Positions 1 through 8,507 are shown, counted from the stretch's first letter. The stretch is 64,000 nt of DNA from Desulfacinum infernum DSM 9756 (GCF_900129305.1 NZ_FQVB01000018.1:1-64000); one strand, 5' to 3'. Notes: generated from the letters alone by a model not told the origin. Numbers and translations: made by a program.

Positions 1-381
1 CACACCGGGAACACTCTCGACCACCGGCTCGTAATAGCGCTTCTGACACTGGATCACCGTCTCCTTGAGCCGGCGGACGTATCGACGCGCTGAACGCTCC
101 GAGACCTTCAACCCCGGGTCCTTCTGCTGCAGCTTGTACAGCACCTTCGCCGCGCTCAGATTTGGAAACTGCCGAAGCAAGGTCACAATATAATCTCGAT
201 AGGCGTCCAGCTGCTTGCACCGTTCCCGGTGGCTTTGCTTCACCTCAATGGCCGCCTCATCCATGCGCAGATATTTCCTGACCGTGTTGCGGGATAGGCC
301 CAGCTGGCGTGCGATGGCCCGAATCTTCTTCTCGTAAGTAGAATGGGTTAGGTGCCGGCGTCCGGGAGCCGATGTCCTTGC
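1..381 (-). mobile_element. IS21-family transposase (IstA-like) 5' fragment, cut by window edge
   Basis: The minus strand is open from about 381 to the window edge. The first part reads as a helix-turn-helix (RAIARQLGLSRNTVRKYLR), followed by a basic helical stretch and ending RYYEPVVESVPGV. This matches the N-terminal DNA-binding half of IS21-type IstA, just before the DDE catalytic domain, which lies beyond the window. The frame is closed upstream by a TGA at 382-384, and there is no ATG, GTG or TTG between that stop and the helix-turn-helix. The natural N-terminus is therefore missing or frameshifted, suggesting a decayed copy. The terminal inverted repeat could not be identified. Family call is from recognised motifs, not a search. 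Confidence 0.7.
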
Positions 382-519
382 TCATTTTTCTTAGGTTCTG
401 GAATCCTCCGTGATAAGGGGTGGGGCGATCCGGGGAGGGAAAGAACGGTTGAGGGCCCCTTCCGGAAGTGGCCGTAAAGGATCCAGAGGAGTGGACTGGG
501 AAAGAGCAGGGGGATCTTC

Positions 520-1035
520 ATGACGCAGGCGGGGGTGCCGGCGGGGGATTTTGTGGCCATCGACTTCGAGACAGCGGACCACGGGCGGGACAGCGCCTGC
601 GCGGTGGCCCTGGTGCGGGTGGAGGGCGGGCGGATCGCGGCCCGGGCCTTTCGTCTCATCCGGCCGCCGCGACGGGTCTTCCGATTCACGCACATCCACG
701 GCATCCGCTGGGAGGACGTTCGCCGGGAGCCCACCTTCGGGGAGGTGTGGCCCGATCTGGAGCCCATGCTCGCCGGGGCGAGTTTCCTCGCGGCCCACAA
801 CGCTCCCTTCGACAGGGGGGTGCTTTCCGAGTGCTGCCGGTCCCACGGACTGGCGCCGCCCCCGCTTCCCTTCGTCTGCACGGTGCAGCTGGCGCGGCGG
901 GTGTGGCGGCTTCGCCCGGCCAACCTTCCGGCCGTTTGCCGCCATCTGGACATTCCCCTTCGCCACCACGACGCGGCTTCCGACGCGGAAGCCTGCGCCC
1001 GCATCGTCCTGTGCGCCCGGGCCGCCCAGGGGTAG
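520..1035 (+). CDS. DnaQ-like 3'-5' exonuclease (DEDDh family)
   Basis: A 171-residue stand-alone exonuclease domain of the DnaQ/RNase T superfamily, which removes nucleotides from 3' ends using two metal ions. All motifs are visible: Exo I IDFETAD (D15, E17), Exo II AHNAPFD (D98) and Exo III H150-x4-D155 (HDAASDAEA). That set defines a DEDDh enzyme. No polymerase or extra domain is attached, so the physiological substrate is open (epsilon-like proofreading subunit, RNase or DNA repair nuclease). The start is ATG 520 with a weak upstream GGGGG. The gene is isolated, flanked by the IS21 fragment and a palindromic repeat, on the opposite strand to the large operon that follows. Confidence 0.85.
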   Translation: MTQAGVPAGDFVAIDFETADHGRDSACAVALVRVEGGRIAARAFRLIRPPRRVFRFTHIHGIRWEDVRREPTFGEVWPDLEPMLAGASFLAAHNAPFDRGVLSECCRSHGLAPPPLPFVCTVQLARRVWRLRPANLPAVCRHLDIPLRHHDAASDAEACARIVLCARAAQG

Positions 1036-1121
1036 CTGCTGCGGCCAGGGTTCGCCCGTCCGGGCAGGCGGGAGTCCAAAAGATCCTCTCGAGCTGGACA
1101 GGTTTTTCATGCTGTGGTCCT

Positions 1122-1198
1122 GACGGGCGGGCGTAAAGCCCGCCCCTACAAGTACGGGTCGGGATTTTGCGTAGGGGCGGGGTTTATCCCCGCCCGTC
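1122..1198. repeat. Dispersed palindromic repeat family A, copy 1
   Basis: Two arms in opposite orientation, GGGCGGGCGTAAAGCCCGCC on the left and GGGGCGGGGTTTATCCCCGC on the right, each itself a small hairpin, joined by about 25 bases of unrelated sequence. Similar units occur at 5350-5424, 51438-51510 and 61402-61474, always between genes. This resembles a REP/BIME unit. Confidence 0.8.
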
Positions 1199-1308
1199 TG
1201 GACTGCCCGCGGCCTCAAGGATCGTGACTGCCGGTTTTGAAAAAGGGGGGGAGACAATCCCCTTGAGAGGGAAGTTGTGAGATATGCGGCGGGCGGGTGA
1301 ACTTTTCC

Positions 1309-1337
1309 GTGACATCCGCTGCGCAAATTGCTATAGG
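1309..1337 (+). promoter_or_regulatory. Candidate sigma-70 promoter for the 43-aa basic protein gene
   Basis: GTGACA (1309-1314), a 17-base spacer, then TATAGG (1332-1337). These match the -35 and -10 consensus at five and four of six positions. Predicted start of transcription near 1344, about 70 bases before ATG 1413. Motif match only. Confidence 0.4.
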
Positions 1338-1412
1338 AGGCGCTTGCGCGGCCGCCGTGCCGGCCGTTCGGAAGGATACAAAAAGGCAGGAGAGATCAAA
1401 GGAGGAAAGACC

Positions 1413-1544
1413 ATGCCGTCCAATACGCACAAGACCCGCCTGATCCGAAAGAAGAAGGACCGCCCCAACAAGGAGAACCAGAAGGCGGACCAGAAGCGCA
1501 TGAAGAAGAACCTGGAAGTGCTGGCCAAGGCCGCCGAGAAGTAG
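1413..1544 (+). CDS. Small highly basic protein (43 aa), function unknown
   Basis: A 43-residue protein starting MPSNTHKTRLIRKKKDR, with about a third of residues Lys or Arg and no Cys or hydrophobic core. It is probably largely helical or disordered and could bind nucleic acid; this is inferred from composition alone. The start is well supported: a strong ribosome binding site (AAAGGAGG) lies 8 bases before ATG 1413, and a plausible sigma-70 promoter lies upstream. The frame is also open upstream to about 1284, but that part has no ribosome binding site. The gene converges on the pyruvate kinase operon, with a hairpin between them. Confidence 0.6.
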   Translation: MPSNTHKTRLIRKKKDRPNKENQKADQKRMKKNLEVLAKAAEK

Positions 1545-1572
1545 CCTGGCGCCCCGGTCGCCCTGTGAGCTT

Positions 1573-1605
1573 GGGGAGGGCGAGACGCCGGGCCGGCGCC
1601 TCCCC
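1573..1605. terminator. Hairpin between convergent genes
   Basis: GGGGAGG (1573-1579) pairs with CCTCCCC (1599-1605), with GC-rich inner pairing. It lies immediately after the pyruvate kinase stop codon and 29 bases after the small-protein stop, so it could serve both transcripts. No clear T-tract. Confidence 0.4.
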
Positions 1606-3024
1606 TTACAGCTCGATCACCTTCACCATGTTGGTGGTGCCCGGAACCCCGATGGGCACTCCCGCCGTCAGAACGATCCTGTTTCCCTTCCTCGCGATTC
1701 CCTGTTCCAACACCCAGCGACGGGCCATGTCGTACATGGAGTCCGTGTCTTCATAGGTGGGCACCAGCACCGGGGTCACCCCCCACGAAAGGGACAGCTG
1801 CCGAAAGGTGCTCAGGGTGTGGGTGAACCCCAGGATGGGGCTCTGAGGCCGAAGGCGGCTCACGAGCCGTGCCGTGCTCCCCGAAGAGGTGGAGGCCACG
1901 ATGGCGGCGGCTTCCAGCGCGGCCGCCAGGTCCACCACGGCATGGCTGATGGCCGCCGCCGTTCCCGGAAGGTGCGACGACAGGGTCTCCATGCGCCGGT
2001 CGTTTTCAAAAAGATAACTTTCCGTGGCCACGGCGATCCGATCCAGAACCCGCACGGACTCCACGGGATAGGCTCCCATGGCCGTTTCGTCGGAAAGCAT
2101 CACCGCATCGGTGCCGTCCAGGATGGCGTTGGCCACATCGGTGGTTTCCGCCCGGGTGGGACGCGGGCTGGAGATCATGGACCGGAGCATCTGGGTGGCC
2201 GTGATGACCGGCTTGGCCGCCTCGCGGGCGCTGCGGATGATGCGCTTCTGGATGATGGGCACCTCGTGAAGCGGCGTCTCCACGCCCAGATCGCCCCGGG
2301 CCACCATGACCCCGTCCACGGCCTGGAGAATGGCGTCGAAGCGCTGCAGGGCCTGGGGCTTTTCGATCTTGGCGATGCAGAGCGGCCGCTGGGGGCTTTC
2401 CTGGAGCATGGCGATCACGGGCGCCACGTCCCGTTCGTGGCGCACGAAGGAAAGGGCCACGAAATCCACCCCTTTCCCCAGCCCGAAGGTGAGGTCCGCC
2501 TTGTCCTTTTCCGTAAAGGCGGGAACCCGCAGCGTGCTGGAAGGAAGGTTCACCCCCTTGTGGGAATGGATCTTGCCGCCCACCAGCACCTGGCAGACCA
2601 GCTCCTGGGAGCTTTTGGACACCACGCTGAGTTCCACCAGGCCGTCGGCCAGGAGGATGCGATCCCCTTCGTTCACGTCTTCCGTGAGATGGGGATAGTT
2701 GACGGGAAGCCGCTCGTCGCTCGTCTCTTCCCCGGCGAAGAGCCGCACCGTCTCGCCGGCCGTCAGGGTGCGTTCCCGTTCGGCCAACGTCCCCAGGCGG
2801 ATCTTGGGGCCTCCCAGGTCCTGCAGGATCCCGATCTCCCGGCCTTCCTCCTCCGCCACGCGGCGGATGAGGTCGATCATGCGCCCGTGTCCCTCATGGT
2901 CGCCATGGGAGAAGTTGAGCCGGGCCACGTCCATGCCGGCCCGGATCAGTTCACGGATCCGGTCTTCCGAATCGCACGCCGGGCCGATGGTGCAAACGAT
3001 TTTGGTGCGTCTTTCCCGTATCAT
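1606..3024 (-). CDS. pyk: Pyruvate kinase
   Basis: Phosphoenolpyruvate + ADP to pyruvate + ATP, last step of glycolysis, cytoplasmic. The 472-residue protein starts MIRERRTKIVCTIGPA and carries the family hallmarks: NFSHG substrate loop, LQDLGGPKIR, the B-domain region, the active-site KIEKPQAL, the metal-binding VARGDLGVE, and TATQMLRSM. The C-terminal allosteric domain ends GTTNMVKVIEL, the usual end of bacterial enzymes. ATG 3024 overlaps the glycerate kinase stop in an ATGA junction, so the two are translationally coupled. The open frame extends further upstream inside the neighbouring gene, but that extension is not pyruvate kinase. Coupling to a glycerate 2-kinase suggests carbon entry at 2-phosphoglycerate. 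Confidence 0.95.
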   Translation of the reverse strand: MIRERRTKIVCTIGPACDSEDRIRELIRAGMDVARLNFSHGDHEGHGRMIDLIRRVAEEEGREIGILQDLGGPKIRLGTLAERERTLTAGETVRLFAGEETSDERLPVNYPHLTEDVNEGDRILLADGLVELSVVSKSSQELVCQVLVGGKIHSHKGVNLPSSTLRVPAFTEKDKADLTFGLGKGVDFVALSFVRHERDVAPVIAMLQESPQRPLCIAKIEKPQALQRFDAILQAVDGVMVARGDLGVETPLHEVPIIQKRIIRSAREAAKPVITATQMLRSMISSPRPTRAETTDVANAILDGTDAVMLSDETAMGAYPVESVRVLDRIAVATESYLFENDRRMETLSSHLPGTAAAISHAVVDLAAALEAAAIVASTSSGSTARLVSRLRPQSPILGFTHTLSTFRQLSLSWGVTPVLVPTYEDTDSMYDMARRWVLEQGIARKGNRIVLTAGVPIGVPGTTNMVKVIEL

Positions 3025-4343
3025 CGAATCACCACGCAAATGAGGTCCATGACGTTGGTTCGGGTGGGGCCGGTCCGAAGGAGCCCTCCCGTCCTTTCGA
3101 AAAACCCATAGGCATCGTTTCGATCCAAGTAGTGGCGGGGCTCGATCCCGAGCCTCCGGGCTTCGGCCGCGGTGGTTCCGTCGGCGAAGGCGCCCGCGGC
3201 ATCCGTGGGCCCGTCCGTTCCGTCGGTTCCGGCGCTCAGGACGCAGATGCGGTCCCAGCCTTCCAGGGCCAGGGCGCACGCCAGGGCGAGTTCCTGATTG
3301 CGTCCGCCCTTGCCGTCGCCGCGGAGGGTCACCGTGGTTTCCCCGCCGAAGAGAAGGCACGCCGGCGGTTTCACCGGTCGACCCGTGGCAGCGCACTCCT
3401 TGGCGATGGCGGCCACGGCCTTGGCCGCTTCCCGCGCTTCCCCTTCCAGGCGGGACGTGAGGACAAGGCCCTTGTAGCCCCGGCGTTCGGCTTCATCCTT
3501 GGCCGCCAGGAGGGCCATGAGGTTGTTTCCCACGATGAGGTTTTCCACCCGGTCGAAGACAGGGTCGCCCGGCTTGGGGGTTTCCGGGCGGCCCCCGTCC
3601 CGGCCTTCCCGGAGAACGGAGACGACCCGGGGCGGCGCCTGGTCCAGAAGGCGGTACCGTTCCAGGATGTCCAGGCAGTCCTGGAAGGTGGTGGGATCGG
3701 GAGCGGTGGGGCCCGAGGCGATCACGTCCAGGGGGTCTCCGATCACATCGGAGAGGATGAGCGAAAAGGTGCGGGCCGGATGGGCGGCGCGGGCCAGCCC
3801 TCCGCCCTTGATCCGCGAAAGGTGCTTTCGGATGGCGTTGATTTCCTGGATGGTGGCCCCGCAGGCCAGAAGGAGGCGGGTCACGTCCTGCTTTTCCTGC
3901 AGGGTGAGCGGCGGGACGGGCGCGGGCGTAAGCGCGCTTCCCCCGCCGGAAAAGGCGGCCAGGACCAGGTCCTTTTCACCGGCCTTTTCGGCCACCTCCA
4001 GCAATCTTCGAGTGGCCGCCACGCCGGCCTGGTCGGGAACGGGATGGGCGGCTTCCATCACCTGCACCTTCCGAAGCGGCAGGCCGTGTCCCGTCTTGAC
4101 CGTGACCGCCCCTTCCCGGATGCGGTCCTCCAGAAGGTCTTCCAGGGCCTTGGCCATGGGCGCCGTGCCCTTGCCGGCCCCCACCACGTAGACGTGGCGG
4201 ACCGCGTCCAGATCCACGGACCGGCTCCCCAGCCGAAGCTCCGAGCCGTCTCGCTTCACGTGGCGAAGCACCGCGGCTTCCGGATCCACGGCCGCCAGGC
4301 CCGCCCGAAAGATGGCTTCCAGGTCTTTGCGGGGATTGTCCAC
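3021..4343 (-). CDS. Glycerate 2-kinase (MOFRL/DUF4147 family)
   Basis: ATP-dependent phosphorylation of D-glycerate to 2-phosphoglycerate. The 440-residue protein has the DUF4147 N-terminal domain (VVGAGKGTAPMAKALE near residue 55; FSGGGSAL near 130; INAIRKHLSRIKGGGLA near 165) and the C-terminal MOFRL domain (LLFGGETTVTLRG, GGRNQELALA, SAGTDGTDGPTDAAGA), typical of GckA/TtuD-type class II glycerate kinases. It starts with GTG 4343. Its 3' end overlaps pyruvate kinase by four bases, and it lies 52 bases downstream of a pterin-binding methyltransferase gene. With enolase from elsewhere, this gene and its partner convert glycerate to pyruvate. Confidence 0.93.
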   Translation of the reverse strand: MDNPRKDLEAIFRAGLAAVDPEAAVLRHVKRDGSELRLGSRSVDLDAVRHVYVVGAGKGTAPMAKALEDLLEDRIREGAVTVKTGHGLPLRKVQVMEAAHPVPDQAGVAATRRLLEVAEKAGEKDLVLAAFSGGGSALTPAPVPPLTLQEKQDVTRLLLACGATIQEINAIRKHLSRIKGGGLARAAHPARTFSLILSDVIGDPLDVIASGPTAPDPTTFQDCLDILERYRLLDQAPPRVVSVLREGRDGGRPETPKPGDPVFDRVENLIVGNNLMALLAAKDEAERRGYKGLVLTSRLEGEAREAAKAVAAIAKECAATGRPVKPPACLLFGGETTVTLRGDGKGGRNQELALACALALEGWDRICVLSAGTDGTDGPTDAAGAFADGTTAAEARRLGIEPRHYLDRNDAYGFFERTGGLLRTGPTRTNVMDLICVVIR

Positions 4344-4395
4344 GTTCAGCCTCGATCTCTGAAGTCAGAACGGAAGTGGGGGTGCATTCCGTCCG

Positions 4396-5196
4396 TTAGT
4401 CGGCAATTCGACCATCACGTACGGCATCAATATAGTCCATACAGTATTCGTCCCGGCCGAGCAACATGTTGGAGGTGATCAGCGTGGCCATGAGCGATGC
4501 GTCCAGTGGATCCAGAATGGCCGCGTCCAGACCCGCGGCCATCATTAAAGAAAGGAAGGCGCGGTTGACGGCCCGCCGTTTGGGAAGCCCGAACGACACG
4601 TTGGAAAGGCCGCAGACCGTGTGCACCCCCTCTAGTTCGGTCATGATCTTCCGCACGGCGGTGATGGCCTGCGGTCCGTGCTCGGTGCGGGTGCTCACCG
4701 GCTGAACCAGGGGATCGATGTAGATGCGGTGACGGGGCATTCCGATGCCTTCCAGCTTCTCCACCAGTTGACGAGCCCTGTCCAGCACCTCGTCGGCGTC
4801 TTTGGGAAGGCCGGAATCGTCCATGCACAGGGCCACCACGCCGCAATCCTTCCCTCGGAGAAAAGGGATCAGGTTGTTCAGCCGCTCCTTTTCCAAACTG
4901 ATGGAATTGATCAGGGGAGGCCGTTCGACCCGCTCATAGGCCGCCTCCAGGACCCTCGGGTCCGGGCTGTCCAGGCACAAGGGGATGGAAACCTCCTCCT
5001 GGATCACATCCAGCAGCCATTCCATGTCTTCCCGTTCACGGCCGACACGGGCCCCTGCGTTCACGTCGATATAGTGGGCTCCGGCGTCCTGTTGCCGCTT
5101 CACGTCGGCTTGGATGAAGGCGGCGTCCCTTGCTTCCACCGCCTGGCGTACAGGCTTTCGTGTGGTGTTGATCCGTTCTCCGATGACTGTAAACAT
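4396..5196 (-). CDS. Methyltetrahydrofolate:corrinoid methyltransferase-like protein (pterin-binding)
   Basis: A 266-residue TIM-barrel protein of the dihydropteroate synthase/MeTr superfamily (MtgA, MtvA, AcsE type), expected to move a methyl group between a corrinoid protein and tetrahydrofolate. Visible features are the N-terminal VIGERINTTRK, the strand HYIDVNAGA, LCLDSPDPRVLE, INSISLEKERL, and VCGLSNVSFGLPKR near residue 205, all characteristic of this family. ATG 5196 follows GGAGAAAAAA. It lies downstream of a corrinoid protein and UroD-family methyltransferase genes on the same strand. The 288-base gap before it contains a palindromic repeat, so it may have its own promoter or be reached by read-through. 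Confidence 0.85.
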   Translation of the reverse strand: MFTVIGERINTTRKPVRQAVEARDAAFIQADVKRQQDAGAHYIDVNAGARVGREREDMEWLLDVIQEEVSIPLCLDSPDPRVLEAAYERVERPPLINSISLEKERLNNLIPFLRGKDCGVVALCMDDSGLPKDADEVLDRARQLVEKLEGIGMPRHRIYIDPLVQPVSTRTEHGPQAITAVRKIMTELEGVHTVCGLSNVSFGLPKRRAVNRAFLSLMMAAGLDAAILDPLDASLMATLITSNMLLGRDEYCMDYIDAVRDGRIAD

Positions 5197-5349
5197 TTTT
5201 TTCTCCGTTTCACCGCCTCCTGCGCTCGGCCGAATGCCCCCGGCTCTTGCGGGCTGTGCTAAAAAAATTCGCCCGGAAGGGAATGCCTTCCTGCTTTGAG
5301 CCTCAACTGAGCGGTTCTTCCTTCGGCTGTCTTTTACACCCTGTGATTA

Positions 5350-5424
5350 GCGGGCGGGGATAAACCCCGCCCCTACCCAATAGGTCCGTCTGCTTTTGTA
5401 GGGGCGGGCTTTACGCCCGCCCGC
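5350..5424. repeat. Dispersed palindromic repeat family A, copy 2
   Basis: GGGCGGGGATAAACCCCGCC and, about 25 bases on, GGGGCGGGCTTTACGCCCGC. These are the same two arms as at 1122-1198 in inverted order. It lies in the 288-base gap 5197-5484 inside the minus-strand operon, in which I see no other feature. Confidence 0.8.
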
Positions 5425-5484
5425 CAGATCCTCACGATGGAAAGGGATCGCCCGATTTGGGTTCGGGCCCGTGGGGGGCGATCC

Positions 5485-6126
5485 TCAGGCCACCTCCACC
5501 AGCTTCTTGCACAGGGCCACGGCCTGGGCCGCGTCGGCTCCATACCCGTCCGCCCCGATCCGCAGGGCGAAGGCTTCGTCCACCGGCGCCCCGCCCACGA
5601 TCACCTTCACCTGATCGCGCAGTCCCTCCGCCTCGAGAGTTTCAATGACCCTTTTCATTTCCGGCATGGTGGTGGTGAGAAGCGCCGAAAGTCCCAGGAT
5701 CTGAGGACGGCTTTCCCGGACCTTCTCCACCAGGGCCTCCACCGTCACGTCCACCCCCAGGTCCATGACCTGAAAGCCGGCTCCCTCCAGCATCATGACC
5801 ACCAGGTTTTTTCCTATGTCGTGAATGTCTCCCTTGACCGTGCAGATCAGCACGGTGCCGCGCGAAACGTTCTGGCTCGCCGTGAGCAGCGGCTTGATAA
5901 GGGACAGGCCCTTCTTCATGGCCATGGCCGAAGCCAACATCTCGGGAACGAAGATCTCCTGGGCGGTGAAGCGCCTTCCCACTTCGTCCATGGCGTCGAT
6001 CATGGCCTCATGGATGAGCCGGTCCAGAGGAACGCCCGCCTCGATCGCCCGTTGGATCGGGGCCTCCACTTCCTTGGGACGGCCGGAGATGATGACGGAA
6101 CGGATCTCTTGAAAGAGTTCGTGCAT
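5485..6126 (-). CDS. Corrinoid (B12-binding) methyl-carrier protein
   Basis: A 213-residue methyl carrier of the MtaC/MtbC/MtvC type: an N-terminal four-helix cap (residues 1-85, with the conserved EIFVPEMLASAMAMKKGL) followed by a Rossmann-like cobalamin domain. The cobalt-ligating motif is intact as DIHDIGKN (D-x-H-x-x-G), with the downstream SALLTTTMPEM and VGGAPV loops. It accepts a methyl group from a substrate methyltransferase and passes it to a second methyltransferase. ATG 6126 is preceded by GGAGGAA; the frame is open further upstream but lacks conserved sequence. It sits between the UroD-family and pterin-family methyltransferases, the expected three-component arrangement. Confidence 0.93.
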   Translation of the reverse strand: MHELFQEIRSVIISGRPKEVEAPIQRAIEAGVPLDRLIHEAMIDAMDEVGRRFTAQEIFVPEMLASAMAMKKGLSLIKPLLTASQNVSRGTVLICTVKGDIHDIGKNLVVMMLEGAGFQVMDLGVDVTVEALVEKVRESRPQILGLSALLTTTMPEMKRVIETLEAEGLRDQVKVIVGGAPVDEAFALRIGADGYGADAAQAVALCKKLVEVA

Positions 6127-6170
6127 CTTTCTTCCTCCATGGGTTCGCGTTGTTCCCGCGGGATGGGTTT

Positions 6171-7181
6171 TCAGTATCCTTCGTGGGCGGCCGCCACGAT
6201 GGCTTTCAGGTTTTCCAGGGGAGTTGCCAAAGGAACGGCGCATTCCGGAGCGATGATGTGGACTCCCGATGCAATGGCGTACCGGGCCTGTTTGTAGACG
6301 TCCTCAGGCGTTCCCTGGTAGAGCGTCTGGGGGTTGTTGATGTTTCCGATAAGTGAGATGAGGTGACCCACTCGCGCGACGGCGTCCTTGGCGTCCACTT
6401 GCCATTCCATGTGGTAGGCGTCCACGCCCGAGGCGGCGAAGAGCTCCAGTCGGTCGGAACAGTTGCCGCACACATGCAGGATAACCGGCCCGTGGATCTG
6501 AGACGTCAGCTCCCGGTGGAGCGGCAGAAGAAACTTTTCGTACTGCGCGGGGCTCACCAGATTGCCGGTGGCGTGATCGGCCAGGACCACCGCATCGGCG
6601 CCGGCCTGGAACATGGCGTTGGCGAACCGAATGGGTACCGGCATGAGTTGGCGCAGCATGCGATGCACCACTTCGTCCTCGCCCAATCCGATCTGCAGGA
6701 GGAAATTCTGGGTTCCCGCCATGTGATAGGCCAAGGTCCAAGGGCCCATCACCTTGCCGATGATGGCCGCGCGCCCGCCCACGTGCCTTCGCAGGATGGA
6801 GATGGCGTCCAAAACCACCCGCATGGACGGCCTTTCCAGCAGATTTTCGGGGATGTGGATGGGTGAGAAGTCTTCGTAGGGGAAGTTTTTGGCGTCCGGC
6901 ATGGCGTTCCGGTTCCCCCAATCCACCTGGCAGCCCAGGGCGGCCGCCTCCTGGTGAACGGAAAACTCCGGCATCACTGCATCGAATCCCACCACCTCAT
7001 GGCCTGCCAGTGCCAGTTCGGCCATGGCCTGCGCGTTGAGGTGGGCCTCCGGAAAGCCGACTCCGACCCGATCCATTAGTTCGTGGCAGACGATGGACGT
7101 GGGATTGGCCACGGGGGGACGGGATCCTTTGCGGCCGTTGAAAAGCGCGGACATGAACAGACTATAGCTCGATTCCTTCAC
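6171..7181 (-). CDS. UroD-family corrinoid methyltransferase (MtaA/MtbA/CmuA-like)
   Basis: A 336-residue uroporphyrinogen-decarboxylase-fold methyltransferase. The zinc ligands of MtaA/MtbA-type enzymes appear present: H-x-C in VILHVCGN near residue 240, and a later Cys in APECAVP near 318. Such proteins either demethylate a substrate onto a corrinoid protein or move the methyl group from corrinoid to a thiol acceptor. Since a pterin-type methyltransferase also lies nearby and no MtaB/MtmB/MttB-like enzyme is visible, this one may be the substrate-specific component (inference). It starts with GTG 7181 after GGAGGATCAACC. It lies 36 bases after dctM and 44 bases before the corrinoid gene, so it belongs to the TRAP operon. 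Confidence 0.85.
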   Translation of the reverse strand: MKESSYSLFMSALFNGRKGSRPPVANPTSIVCHELMDRVGVGFPEAHLNAQAMAELALAGHEVVGFDAVMPEFSVHQEAAALGCQVDWGNRNAMPDAKNFPYEDFSPIHIPENLLERPSMRVVLDAISILRRHVGGRAAIIGKVMGPWTLAYHMAGTQNFLLQIGLGEDEVVHRMLRQLMPVPIRFANAMFQAGADAVVLADHATGNLVSPAQYEKFLLPLHRELTSQIHGPVILHVCGNCSDRLELFAASGVDAYHMEWQVDAKDAVARVGHLISLIGNINNPQTLYQGTPEDVYKQARYAIASGVHIIAPECAVPLATPLENLKAIVAAAHEGY

Positions 7182-7217
7182 GGTTGATCCTCCAGGTTTT
7201 GATCCACGAGAGTTCGG

Positions 7218-8507
7218 TTACTGCACGTAGCCCAGCATGCGAGGCACCCACAGGGTCAGGGCGGGGACGTAGGTGAGCAGGAGCAGGACGGCCAGTTCCA
7301 CCAAGAGGAAGGGCAGGGTGGCCTTCACGACCTGTTCCATCTTGAGCCGGGTGATGCCGCAGACGGTGAAGATGCACTGGCCCAGCGGAGGCGTGATGAG
7401 CCCGATGTTCAAGTTCACCAACATGATCAGGGCGAAGTGGAGCGGGTGGATCCCGGCGGACTGGGCGATGGGGGCCAAGATGGGGGCCAGGAGCACGATG
7501 GAGGCGGAAATCTCCATGAACATCCCCACGATGAGCAGCAACACGTTCATGAGCAGGAGCAGCAAGTAGGGATTGTCCGAGACGCTCAAAAAGGCCTCGG
7601 CCAGCATCTCCGGGATGCGCTGGTAGGCCAGAAGCCATCCCATGATGTTGGCGCTTCCAATGATGAGCAGAACCACCGAGCTGGTGATGGCGGTCCGCTT
7701 GAGCATGAGCGGAAAATCGCTCCATTTGAGCGTTCGGAAAAAGAACATGCCCGTCACGATACCGTAAACTACGGCCACGGCCGCCGCTTCCGTGGGAGTG
7801 AAGACCCCGGTGAGGATGCCGCCCAAGATGATGATGGGGATCATGAGCCCCACCAGGGCATTCTTGGCTTCCAGGGCGATCTCTCGGAGTCCCGCGCGTT
7901 CCCTTCGGCCGTAGCCCCGCTTGCGGGCGAAGACGTAGCTTACCGCCATGAGGGCCAACCCGATGAGAAGTCCGGGGACGAATCCCGATGCGAAGAGCGC
8001 GGCGATGGATTCCTTCATGGTGACGCCGTAGATCACCATGACGATGCTCGGAGGGATGATGGGCCCGATGATGGACGAGGAGATGGTCACCGCGGCACTG
8101 AAGTCCTCCTCGTACTTTTCCTTGGTCATGGCCGGAATCAGGATGGTGCCCAGGGCGGCGGTGTCCGCCACGGCGGCACCGGTGATGCCGGCGAAGAAGA
8201 TGCTGGAGACGATGTTCACATGGGCCAGGGCTCCCCGGATATGCCCCACCAGCACGTTGGCGAAACGAATGAGCACCTGGGTGATCTGGGACTTGTTCAT
8301 GATTTCGCCGGCGAGGATAAAGAACGGAATGGCCATGAGGGAAAACATGCTCATGCCCTGGAAAACCATCTGCGGCACCAGTCGCAGGAACATGGGATTG
8401 TCCAGGGTGAACAAACCCGCCAGCGAGGCCAGGCCCAGACAGAAGGCGATGGGAACGCCCAGCGCCATGGTGGAAAAGAAGACACCGGTCACAATGGCAA
8501 TCGTCAT
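7218..8507 (-). CDS. dctM: TRAP transporter large permease subunit (DctM)
   Basis: A roughly 429-residue integral membrane protein with about 12 hydrophobic segments. It carries DctM hallmarks such as GVPIAFCLGLASL near the start, IPFFILAGEIM, FFAGITGAAVADTAALGTILIP and LITPPLGQCIFT. It is the channel-forming subunit of a sodium-coupled tripartite uptake system for small carboxylates. ATG 8507 is preferred because AAAGG lies 8 bases upstream; GTG 8516 is an alternative start. It follows dctQ by a short gap and precedes the UroD-family methyltransferase by 36 bases, linking uptake to methyl-group metabolism. Confidence 0.95.
   Translation of the reverse strand: MTIAIVTGVFFSTMALGVPIAFCLGLASLAGLFTLDNPMFLRLVPQMVFQGMSMFSLMAIPFFILAGEIMNKSQITQVLIRFANVLVGHIRGALAHVNIVSSIFFAGITGAAVADTAALGTILIPAMTKEKYEEDFSAAVTISSSIIGPIIPPSIVMVIYGVTMKESIAALFASGFVPGLLIGLALMAVSYVFARKRGYGRRERAGLREIALEAKNALVGLMIPIIILGGILTGVFTPTEAAAVAVVYGIVTGMFFFRTLKWSDFPLMLKRTAITSSVVLLIIGSANIMGWLLAYQRIPEMLAEAFLSVSDNPYLLLLLMNVLLLIVGMFMEISASIVLLAPILAPIAQSAGIHPLHFALIMLVNLNIGLITPPLGQCIFTVCGITRLKMEQVVKATLPFLLVELAVLLLLTYVPALTLWVPRMLGYVQ

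Noticed and set aside
1284-1412. Longer version of the small basic protein
   Set aside because: The added N-terminal part spans a likely promoter and lacks a ribosome binding site, whereas AAAGGAGG is placed correctly for ATG 1413.
3025-3396. N-terminal extension of pyruvate kinase
   Set aside because: It lies within the glycerate kinase gene in another frame and is Arg/Gly/Pro-rich without pyruvate kinase homology; the conserved start is ATG 3024.
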